From Kalaharituber pfeilii (Eukaryota; Ascomycota; Pezizomycetes; Pezizales; Pezizaceae), in the NCBI GenBank assembly GCA_015179045.1, contig WHUZ01000013.1, positions 1,178,001 to 1,242,000 on the forward strand: DNA of 64,000 nt, written 5' to 3'. A model generated the notes under the pieces. It saw only the letters and a list, made by a program, of their open reading frames with translations, was not told where the DNA came from and did no database searches. Positions 49,908 through 60,685 of this stretch are shown in pieces. The position numbers were made by a program, and so were the translations under genes. Position 1 is the stretch's first letter, and each line of letters starts with the position of its first letter.

Positions 49908-49941
49908 GTACGAGTACATGTATGTACTTGTACTCGAGTAC
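49908..49941. repeat. GTAC-rich palindromic cluster
   Basis: Contains CGAGTACA and its complement TGTACTCG 10 bases apart, ending in the 12-bp palindrome GTACTCGAGTAC (49930-49941). The same palindrome lies at 9997-10008, and a close form at about 46619-46631. Confidence 0.7.
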
Positions 49942-52900
49942 CCACTTCTTGGCTGGAGCTGAGATTGCCTGGTTGGAGGACCATCGGTAACAGGGAATTG
50001 AGTGAATGGGCCGGAGAGATTTTGCGAAGGGATGATATGATACGTTGATGCGTGTTGAGCTGTGTTACATACTTAGTTAGGTGTGTGTGATGTGAGTCCG
50101 TTGGTTGGCTGGAAGGGAGCTCATAGCGGAGGCGTTTCTCCTCACAAACTAACAGAAACTTATTACATTTCGTGCGAGAAGAGCTCCAGTTGCTTTAACA
50201 GACTGGGGACGAGGCTACTCTATCGCCGCCGCCAGCGCCGCAAGCGCCTGTAAAAGTGGCATGAGATTGTGTACTCAAGACTTCCTATACGGTCTACAGC
50301 TCTTGACATACTTTCTTGCTGGTTCTTCTTCCGTCACGGATTCAGTTCATCTGAGTCACCTTCCCGACCGCAAAAGATTTAAAGGGCTTCTGGATTGTTC
50401 GACGTATACGTATACAATCAAGTCCTCATTTCCTCCCGAGCTCATAGTCTCATCCCAGCGGTGGCGACTAGTGACGAGGATGAATTTCCATTACTTTTTC
50501 GCAAGCTTGGCGAATCCATGCAAAAGTATGTACGAATATGTAATCGAAAATACAAAAAAAAGAAAAAAAGAAAATAAGAAACCACACAGGAAGCAACGAT
50601 TTTCCTCTCTGACGTTCTTTCTTCCTTACCTTCCCCTTCGAATCCCTTCCCTTCTTCCTACAGCATAAACGACAGAGATCCCGGAGTAATATCGACGAAC
50701 ACGGTTCTATTGTCAAAGGTAGAGAGAGTTGTATAGCGGAGGACGGAGGAAAGACGACGCATACATCGGCAAAGGTGAGTAAGATGTGAGTAGAAGCTAA
50801 ACTACATACTGAGAGCGGCCCTTGGGCTTGTGACACGTTACGTTACGCTGGTAGATAATGGTGGTTAGTGCAAAGGTGTTGATTAGCGTAGGGCTCGACG
50901 GGATCAAGGATTAGATTGCTCACCTTCGAGCTCCGATATTTTTATCGCATGGTACATAGTTGTATGTATCCGGTATGGTGCTTATTTTGGTGAATGTAGT
51001 CTCGTAACCGGTGGTGAACGGGGGAAAAGGAGGGATGAACAGGTGACCAGTTCGGTATCTAAGCTATCTTGCTGAGTCACTGAGGGATTGTCCAGATTAG
51101 GAGACCGTTATACCCTTTTCTCAAGCGTGAGAAGATCTTAATAGTGGGTGAGGGTGTAAGCCAGTAATTAAGAATAATCAATAAGCAGCGTCATCTGTAG
51201 ATCCTCGGGTTGGGAAATTGAAACACTTTAAACTTACTTTTCTGCTTCTTGCAACTACTCAGAAATGGATGTTACGCTTCCTCCCATTGTACCTGTGATG
51301 GGTTATGACGTTATGAGCTCACAGGTTCTAGATCTTTAACCAGACTCTTGCTCCATCATTTCATGGCACCTACCGAACACTTTCGTGTCATTGGCGGAGA
51401 ATGGGGGAGTTTGTAAGGGAGAAATCCGTAAATTGATATGCTGAATGGATGGGGACAGCGGAAATAGCATGGCTAGTTGGTGAGATGAACTCACAGCCGT
51501 TATCCCTTATTCCTGGGTCCTCCTCCCAACTAGAAGCGAGAGAAGCAAAAAGTTGGAACCAATATATTAGAAAAAAAAAAAAAATTAATCGACATGATGC
51601 GAAGTCGACTGAGATCTTCATTTGTAGTAGCTTCGTCAACATGGGGGAATACTTAGTCTGGGTACAATGTCAGACGGACATGTACAAGTCCACGTGCACA
51701 AGATCGAGGACACCTGACAAACAGACGAATTGGCCAATGTGGTCAATTGACGGTGAGGCATCGGAGGATCAGACCTTTCCCTGGCAGTTACGTTGGGACG
51801 GGATAGGACGAGCCGCCATCCTTCCTCGTACGTATGTAATTTTATCGTGGAATACGACAATCCTCTTTCTCTTCACAGTCCATTGCTAATTGGGGTTCGA
51901 TTCGTGTACAGAGCCCACATACGAGGTCGAGATGTGACATGAGGATTGGCTACTCTGGTCCCAACAAGCAGCAAGCTGTTAGCGGCACCAACTGTTGCAA
52001 GCGGAGCGGAGCGTGGTCACATACATATGCACTATCCAGCATCCCGCTAGTGCGCCATTGGTCAATCCGGCCTCACAGGACCGCCAGACTGGAAAGATCA
52101 AGACTGGAGGCGCCAATCGAGCATGGCACAGAGGTAGCTTAGAGCATATGCTTATTTCATGTGAGAGCATAGTGTAGCAAGCTTGACCGATAAGAATCCC
52201 TTGCAGATTAGTAGCTTAGGTAGATGTTGATGAATATAGCTGTCAAATTGGCTGCTGCCGTAATATAATTTTGCGGCGGAATATCGTACTCTACGGAGCT
52301 AGGACAAAAGGGAAGAAGTATCATCCATCAATTGCAGTGGAAATTCATTTGTCATGAGGTGACAAGTGACAGGAATTCAGCCAGCTAGAAGGAAGGTCCA
52401 TAAACGAGCTGGGACAAGCTGATGCACATTAAACCTCTTTTCCCTCCTGCCTCGCAATCTTTTCCACCATTTGCGCGCTTGCTGACAGTGCCCCTGCTCG
52501 ATCACACTGTTTATCGACATCACCGGTTCGTCCCCTTGACCCCGCTCTCTCGTTTTCAACTCTCCTGCGGCCCCACCTTCATCCGTCCTGCTACGGTCCT
52601 CTCCTGTCCCTCAGGCAGTCTCACGCGCCTTACTCACGCTCGCCATTCCACACGACCAGGGTGTATGGATCCCTGGCAACAATCCTGTACAATGGGTCAA
52701 GCGGTCCTAAGTAAGTATGTTTAGCGTGACCACCTATGCGTAATCCCTGCACGCACATATGCAGCGCATGAGCATGCGCACTCCTGCAGATGCCCAGCGC
52801 TCACTTTGATTCAGTCCCATGAAGAGAGATGCGTCATTATGCATGATCCCAGCATCCAGACACATCTCATAAAATGTAGGTGTGCCTCAAGGTCGACGTC

Positions 52901-54569
52901 TTGAATCATATCTGGAAGAAGTCCTAGATGTGGCATGTTGTAAATCTTCACTGCTTTTACTTGTGCTTCGGTCCTTTGGGAGAGTTCATTTTTGCCAGCA
53001 ATTTTGCCATTGTAAACAACACTGAATTGGCACAGTATTTGATTATCAAGTTTGGAACTCGAACGAGTGAATTTGTTATTTCGAGTCCATCACTAGAATC
53101 CAAAAGCAAGTTCACTTAGATTTCCATGAAATTGTAAATTAAGATCTAAAAACAGAGCTACCATGTAAGATTCTACCATAGGATAAGCTAATATGATCCG
53201 CGAATATTATTGGTAACTTATATATACTATTCTCATTAAACACTTGATTCTTATGCTACCATGATTTGAAATTGGCCGCTGAATCAAGTGTTATCCAAAG
53301 AAAATGGCAAAACGAGTTGCCTCGGTATGTCTAGCTGTTGCTCTGTTGGGTATAAGTGATCAACTAACATAGTGAAGACGGTTGTTCGATGAACCATAGT
53401 GACCTCTTCGGACTAGAACAGCCATTATCCGAAGGCTGATTTGATTGAGTACTTTTGCATCAGAAAAGGGTCTCAAATCCGCGTTGAGAGATATCCCCGT
53501 GCCCAGACCTTCGGAGGTTAAGACAGTACGAATATCATGACACTTTGCTAGGATTAGCCCTATGGTAAACATCCATAAAAATCATGAAGAAACATCTACC
53601 AAAAAAGGACGGGCGAATGATCCGTACCTATCATATATAATCTCCTGCAATGTAGCCACTAAAGAGTGATTTAAGTTGCACTGCCTTGTGTCTTGCGTGG
53701 CTGCAACCATTGATCCTGAGTGCACATGACTTCGAACAAATCTGGAAAGCGTAATCAATATCTTGTATTACTGGATCTAATACCATTCTACAATGAGTCT
53801 GTTAGATGTCAGCTTACGCTTGTCAATGTGTTCATACTTGATTCAGCCCCTAGGTTAAGCATTCTAGGTGTCCTCATTCCCAGCATTCTATGATCCTTTG
53901 GCTCATCCATCCAGAGCAGAAATTTTGCTTTACAATTGGTGGAGGTGGTGTGGCGCTATAATTGAGTGGAGTTGGCCTTGACTGAGCCATAATATGTTGT
54001 TTGAGAGTTGGATAGTGAATAAACCCATATTGCCGAAGCACGTGAACCAGAGGCTTCGAAAGTGATCTTACACAATTTGTCTCCATTTAAGGTTTGATTA
54101 TTGCAAGGCAAACCAAAGACTTAATTGTGTAGCTGGAGATGCTGACGGCATGATCGATAGCACAGTGCTCTCCGTCTGCCTTTCCACAATTCCTCGACCC
54201 TATTATAAAATGGTCAGCAATATCTTTGTTCCAGGCGCGTTAACATAAAAGCGACCTTTTTCTCACATCACAAGTAGGCCACTGGTGCCTTCAGCTTTCT
54301 ATCTCAACCTACGAACCTCTGTCTTTTGTTGGATGCTATCAAAATTCACCGTGTTAGCAGAGGCCTTTCAAAGTCTGGTTTGGAAAGATTGGACATCTTC
54401 ACGAAAGCGTATGGGAGTGGAGTCTGAGTAGTTGCCCTGATGTGGACGAGAATATAAGCATATAGCACAAAGTGAGGAGGTCTGTAATCAAAATGCGGTC
54501 CCTTCCATTGACAGTCGCATGTAGGATATGTCAGGTATCACCCAATCAAGAGCAAAATTTTCAAAGATG

Positions 54570-54656
54570 ATACTACTAATAATAATAATAATGATGATGA
54601 TGATTGATGATGATGATGATTGATGATGATGGTGATGATGATGATGATGATGATGA
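54570..54656. repeat. ATA/ATG triplet microsatellite
   Basis: About 87 bp of AAT then ATG/GAT triplets, interrupted by single-base changes. It yields poly-His, poly-Ile or poly-Ser frames on the minus strand, which are not genes. Confidence 0.9.
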
Positions 54657-55083
54657 ACGCCCATCCATAGTATTCCCAACCAACCCAAAGATTAGCCGTC
54701 ATTAACCACAAAATACCAAGAGCAGACGTTTCATGACACCTTTTTGACATCTTAGCGTAACATGAAAGGAAATATTTTTTGTTGCCCCTTTATCCATTTC
54801 CCGGCCCAGGACCAAATGATCGGAAGAAAACCAAAAGGAAAACTTGATGGAAGGTAACACCCGCAATCCACGTGCCAAGGAGCAGAATTGAGATGAAACA
54901 TGAAAACAAGACAAAAGAAAAATTGCCCTTATGCATACGATAAATAGCCGTAGCAAAATAATAATAATAACAAACAAACAAAATAGCTGAGCATTCGTTA
55001 TGATCTGGTATTCGAGGAATTCGTCGCTACTCTGAAGGCCCTCAACTCAGAACCACTCGGAACTGCTTGCACTTGGAACCCAT

Positions 55084-56339
55084 TTAAGTAGAGTCTACCT
55101 GAGGACACTGCGCCATAACATGACCAGGCTGCTTGCACCTAATAGTATGAAATTAGGAGCTATTCCATAAGACGCAATTCAGAAGCTTACTTGTAGCAAA
55201 CACGGTCTTGCTCACTTGGGCAATCCCGACTCAAGTGCCCGATTTGGCCACCTAGTTATGATCAATATAAGGGTAACGGATTTATTTAGGGGAACACACA
55301 GTTATAACACTTCTGACCCTGAGTGCAGTCGCGAGACATATGACCTATTACATTGTTAACAGGATTGGAGGTTTATGTACGGAGCACGATTACTACTCAC
55401 CATACCCCCCACACGAATAGCATGTTTGACCACCACTTCTTCCGCTTCCATACCCACCGAAGGTTCCCCCCCCCCATAACCTGAACCACTTGGTGCATTG
55501 GTACAGTTTCGGGCGATGTGACCAACCTTGCCACACTTGTAGCATTCGGTTCCGCTGCTGGACCCCATAGTGCCACCTCCGGAGTTACCACCAGACGAGC
55601 AGTCTCGTGATATATGCCCTGAGGCTCAATTAGCGAGTAGCTTAATGTGTTTGCAAGGAAAATATCTTACCAGTTTCACCACATTTGTAACAGGCCTTCG
55701 GCTGTTGCGGCTCTGTACAATCGCGACCTGGAAGTGAAGAACTTAGCAACGGACTGAGCAGTTAAGGACAGAGCATTGCTACTCACTTAAATGGCCAGAG
55801 CCTGGTAGCAAGATTAGCATGAGTAAGCATATTTCATCCAGTCTCGAGATAAATCAGGTAACATACCACCGCAGTTGTAACTATTTGGAGTTTAGCATGA
55901 CTACCAGTCAATTTTCACTAAGTATTTGTCAGAAACTCACCAGGTAGGATTCCCACGTTTTGGACATTCACGGGCCTTTAACAGTTATCAGTACATGATC
56001 ACAATTGCAGAACATTGATGGATATACTTGATGTCCGCTCTCACCACCTAGCGAGCAAGCAGAAGTTAGCAAACGTCCAATATCAGTAATTCAAGAAACG
56101 CTGGGGGAAGCCATTGGCACTTTAATGAGCAACTTCCTCACATCACCAATGCAATTGGAGGCTAGCAAGTAGCAATTGCTGGCAATAACTCATGGTCATA
56201 GAAGCACATGGCAGAGTTTTTTTGAATGAGGTGGGCATATGAAGCAATTGAGTGAGAGAACGAGGGATTGGGCAATACGAACAGTTGTAACATCCCGGCC
56301 TTGGGGAGCTCCTGAGTATTGGCTGCTGTAGGAGTCCAT
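55084..56339 (-). CDS. GIS2: Gis2/Byr3/CNBP-type protein with seven CCHC zinc knuckles (two apparent single-base losses)
   Basis: Homologue of yeast Gis2 and animal CNBP, single-stranded nucleic-acid binders linked to translation and stress granules. Ten exons: 56339-56283, 56047-56028, 55975-55941, 55880-55867 (14 nt), 55801-55787 (15 nt), 55727-55671, 55618-55401, 55344-55300, 55251-55191 and 55138-55084, about 192 residues. Seven C-x2-C-x4-H-x4-C knuckles are visible, for example CYNCGESGHQARECP (first), [15 protein letters not shown] (fourth) and [15 protein letters not shown] (last); yeast Gis2 also has seven. Two breaks exist. In exon 1 the ATG frame ([15 protein letters not shown]) reaches the first knuckle only if the CCC at 56294-56296 were CCCC. 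In exon 7 the C10 run (55486-55495) must be C11 to reach knuckle five. Elsewhere the exons are intact and all splice sites are GT-AG, so the gene looks functional and the breaks look like errors. Confidence 0.88.
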
Positions 56340-58460
56340 ATTGTATCCTAATTGACGAGAATAGGAAAAAGGTCGGACGGATATGGGTTTTTTGAAGAGC
56401 AGCGTCCGAACGGATGCTCTTAAAACGTTGAGAGACAGCTTGGAAGTAATTTTGAAAGACTGGGGAGAGGGTGTGTGCGTGGGAGAGTGTGAGTGGAAAG
56501 AAGAATTGAGAGCAAACTGGGAGCGAATTGGAGCGTACGGGTATGAGAGGGGGATGCTGTTGTGGGGGAGGCGACGTGAGAAGGGAAGCAAACTTATGCG
56601 TGAGTGTGAGAAAAAAAAAGTAACCTGCCACTGGCGGGGCTTATGTAACCAAAAGTAACCTTCCAATCAGAATCCCACATGGCCGACCCCGGGCCGTGCG
56701 AACTCTGTTTAACGGCCCTCGCAAACAAGGGCGGCCTTTTTTTTTTTCCCTTCACTTCATGTAATTAGATGAATTGGGCAAGGCGCAGAACATGGGATTG
56801 GCTCGCTGGGCGGGCTGCTCGTCCTCCGCTGCAGCGTTGACGTCGGCAATCATGCGTTGTCAATTGAACTCTCCGTGCTCGATTGCGGTGAGGGCGATCC
56901 AGGGCCAGCCTGCTCTCCTGTCGCGCTGTCTGGCTGCTGCGTTTAGCTGCCGCCTGTGGTAGGCCTGGCTGCGTCCGGCAGTCTCGTGCCCTCCCGCATA
57001 CAAGAAGTAAGGTGAACACTGTACATGCGAGCGCGCTTTGTCTGCAGCGGCGTGCCTGAGAGTCTGCTGTCTGCTCAGGTACCAATATGGCTCGTCTGGC
57101 TTGGCCGCCGTGGGCGCAGGCAGACAGTTTGCGTGCGCATACCTCAATTGCAAGCGGATCGTCAAGATGAAAGGTCCATGTCCAATGCTGCCTTGATACG
57201 TGGACCGCTCCAGCATTGATTGCATCAATCAAAGGTCTCTAAATTATAAACTGCGCCCGCAGTCTACTTGCGGCCTTTCCTCTCTGCCACTAATATACTT
57301 CCACGGGAAGTGCGCTCCGTAAACAGAGCAAAAAGGCAGCCAGCACGCAGGGACAGGGCGCAACGGCGGAGAGTCTCTGCCATGTTTGCTCCCCACACAT
57401 CTCCACGGGGTCTTAGGGCAAGGGCCGCGTTTCGTGACTTTTATCCTGCAAGTATCAGTGTGCGCAGTTGCCTGTTTTCTGGGGGAATGCGGAGGCTGCA
57501 TGAAGCGTGCTGCACAAGCAAGGAAAGCGTTCCAATTGGCCTCTCCGCGCGGAAAAGCGCCTCCCTCTCATCCGGCACACAATGGACGAGGGTCTGGCGG
57601 CGACCGGGGAACGCCCCTCGGCCGGCACTCGGGCGTCGGGCTACAAGCCGCGTGTCACCGGCCGGAGTAGGAGCTGGCAGGCAGCGGGAGGCAAACACGA
57701 AGACGGAAACAGAGAACGGAAAAAGTTTTTTTCCTTATCGATAAGCCCCCCCGGGCCGCCCAGAAATGTGGGAATGCCTGCTCGTAAATCGAACGCCAAT
57801 GCATCGCTGACAGCCACCGCCCCCGTGAGCTGCACCCTCACACACCCGCGCCACTTGTGCTGTACCCAAAGGACGCTTCCTCAGCGTCCACGTCAAGGGC
57901 GTCCGCTGAAGTTTCTCTAATACTCTCCATTCGGCTCGCGATAGATCACGCTACAGAGTAGTCTGGTTGGCTACAGAGCCCCTTGCCCTTCCCTCGCGCT
58001 GGACCGTTCAAGGGATCCCCCGTGCAAGCAAGCCAGCAGGTCTTGCCCCTTTTTATTTCCCAGGCTCTCACCAAAAATGCTTGCCGGCCGGTTCGGAATG
58101 CAGCACACCTGACCAATTCTCCAAATAGCACGCTTTCAGCGCTGAGCAAATGGTTCGCAGGGGGTGGCATGCAAACCCCACGTGCAGGGAGGTTTCCGGA
58201 CCCATGACTTGTCCAAATTTTTCGTCCTTTTATCGCTTTTGACAGGGAACCCCTTGCTATTTGGATCGCCCTCCTAAATCGCTTCACTGAAACGACGCAG
58301 AGAAGATACACTTTGACTGAACGATCGTCGAGTATCTTGATTGGAATAATACATCATAACTTCACCATGCAATGCAATGCAATGCACGTCTAACTTTGTT
58401 TACAATGTACAGTTGTTTTGTCTTTTGACATGTGGGTCTGCAGGCTCTTCTACATCGAGC
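56340..58460. other. Intergenic, GIS2 promoter side
   Basis: GIS2 and the F-box gene are both on the minus strand, so this holds the GIS2 promoter/leader and the F-box 3' end. A GC-rich island (56760-57920) produces overlapping frames on both strands without family similarity. I call no gene. Confidence 0.5.
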
Positions 58461-60333
58461 TTAACTAAAGTCGTATACCATGAACACCTGGCTTCCAGTC
58501 TCCTTCTCACGATGCACAATTACTTTCTCGTCATCAAATCCCAACCACCTATCCTGGGCTGCATTGTCCAGCCAGCTGGTATGCGTAGGAGACGTGGAAT
58601 GTGAGCGTGTCGACAATGAATGCGACGATAGATTTGAAGTTCGATGTGGTGAGGGATGGACTTTAACACTCTCTTTTCCTCGCCGGTTACCTGGAACACT
58701 GCCTTCCAATGCCCATACACGTAATTCTGATCCCCTCAGTGACACGCTCACTGCTCTGCCACGACTTCCTACATGAGCCCCTGATACTGCCGAAGTGTGA
58801 CCCCATAAGCGTTGACCTGCTGTAATCTCAAGACTCGTATTTGTTGACTTTACAAGGTACAATGTAAGAGTATTATCATCGTGAGCAGTCAAGAGGTACC
58901 TGTATTATCAACGCAGGTTAGAGCAGATAATTATAGGATGAAAGCTGGTAAATGGATGAATGAGACATACGGATGAGCATAGGACAGTGAAGTAGGTTGT
59001 GACAAAGGCGCCTGTGACAATAAATCTTGTCCCTTCAGGCTCAAGCTATTGATTGGTAATGATGCTGTAGAAGATGCGTTTTCAGCCGATGACTGAAGTA
59101 TTTCCGGATGAAAACCGTGTAGGACAGCAGTAGCTATTCTTGATTTTTGCACCGAAATCCCATCGGAGCCAAGGTGTATTTCCTGAATCCCTACTGACCA
59201 ACCCAAATTGAATGTTGGAATACTGTACACTACGCAAGCAAAAATACCGTGGGTAGACTGTCTAATTGATAAATTAACCGGTGGCCATACTGTATGTGCC
59301 TTTAAAGTTGCAACTACTGCGGGGCTCTTGATAGGTTTGGGAGATGGCGAATGTATATTATCTAGACCGAATTCCATCTGTGAACCGAAATGGTAGATTG
59401 TGAAGGTCTGCTTATCATTCAGGGTGATCAGATGTGACTGAGATAATGCCATAGCCGTAAGTTTTACTGGAGTGCCAGATGTGCAGTGAGTATACCTTGG
59501 ACGTATAGCTGAGGTTCTGAAGTCCAGCTGGTATAAGACAAAAGACCCGGTCTCAAAACCTACAGCTATATTGATATGTTCCTCAGCGTTGTAATTCTCA
59601 TTTTCGTCAACGGCGAGGGCGGTAGGCAATCCAAGTCGTGGTGAAAAGCCTTCAGATTTCTTCAAATCCATCGTCTCCAGAGATGTACTAGCAATGAGAT
59701 TTTTTTCTCCTTCAACCCTCCAGGCTTGGAGCCCTTTGCATACATCTATGGTGAAAATGATTCCCTTTGAAGTTGAGCATGTTCTAAGCAGGAATCTGTC
59801 GAGAAGAAATAACATACCCTTCGCAATTGGAAAGAGAGAGGTGGCTCTGTAGGCACAGCTGAGAATACAATCTCCGTCACTCCACAGGTGCCGCGATTCC
59901 AATTGTGCCTTAATTTATACAACCGCTTCCAATTTGTGCTCTGAGTATTAGCCAAGCCCTCTTCCTCAGACCATTTAACTGGCCGAGAATTGTAGGCACG
60001 CATGGCTAACTGCATACCGGGGCGGACCGAGCCTGGTAGCATCGATGTGCGGGGTCGCACGAAACGTTCGTAGAAAACCGCTTTCCATAATTGATCATCT
60101 CCTGCTGTTCGGAAAAAGCGGTGACAAACTTGTTGGCAACGTGTCAATTCAAAGGGAGTGAGGTATGATAGAACTTTGAGAACAAGCTCGTCACTGAGGG
60201 AATCGAACCGCGATCTCGCAATACGGGCACGCTTTGATGCTGGTGGTGAAACAGAGCATCGGTCATGAAAAGTGAGGGTAGTGTGATCGTGGTCGGGTAT
60301 TGTCGACGCAGAATATGTCCTTTTTTTTGACAT
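58461..60333 (-). CDS. F-box protein with WD40-like C-terminal part
   Basis: Substrate receptor candidate for an SCF ubiquitin ligase. Exons 60333-59818, 59764-58971 and 58899-58461 give 582 residues. A basic Ser-rich start (MSKKRTYSASTIPDHD) precedes the F-box at about residues 44-90 (DSLSDELVLKVLSYLTPFEL, then CQQVCHRFF and LWKAVFYERF), which binds Skp1. A conserved LYKLRHNWNRGTC follows. The rest has beta-propeller-like strands such as GIIFTIDVCKGLQAW, INIAVGFETGSFVLYQL, YLLTAHDDNTLTLYLV and VSLRGSELRVWALEG; strict WD motifs are weak. Intron 1 (53 nt) was chosen because it keeps frame and joins LRR to GIIFTID. Intron 2 restores the HPYLLTAHD strand. Substrates are unknown. The 5' end faces the SAE2-like gene 352 bp away. 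Confidence 0.87.
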
Positions 60334-60685
60334 GATTGCCCAAGAGTACTTATGTAGTTGGTGACGAATGACCCGGAATCACATACGTGGTCGCACAGAC
60401 GAGTCTTTGCCTACTCCTTTGAAAGTGGCATGGGTGAGGTGGGGACGGGGAGCATAGTCTGGCGAACAAATGCATGGTGCCCTCCAATGCTTGGTAAGCA
60501 GTCAGGGACATGTGCAGTACATGATGCACCTGTAGTACTCCAGCCACAGTCTCGCCAGCCACACGCTACAATGCCACTTTACGCGACAAACCCTGTTTGT
60601 AGCTGAATGTGCCGGTCCCTGCCGTCCAGTCGGGGGGAGTACATAGTCTGGGTTCCAGCAATTACGCAGCCTTCAAGTCACAAAA
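60334..60685. promoter_or_regulatory. Bidirectional promoter, F-box gene / SAE2-like gene
   Basis: Only 352 bp separate the two divergent ATGs, so both genes must share this stretch. No specific element is obvious. The short distance makes coordinated transcription possible (inference). Confidence 0.5.

Larger units (their letters stand above)
41613..55083. other. 13.5 kb without recognisable genes
   Basis: No protein gene supported. Frames are short, overlapping and family-less. AT-rich, with many CAATTG and GTAC words, several A/T homopolymers, and the small repeats and hairpins listed separately. Some pieces may be decayed transposons, but no coding remnant is readable. The right end (from about 54700) is the 3' side of GIS2. 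Confidence 0.45.

Noticed and set aside
51449..51889. 146-residue plus-strand frame in the desert
   Set aside because: Contains a poly-Lys stretch from an A-run, no recognisable domain, and an overlapping antisense frame.
56765..57920. Frames of 120-160 residues in the GIS2 upstream GC island
   Set aside because: Several frames on both strands are open at once, with no domain and no intron signals.
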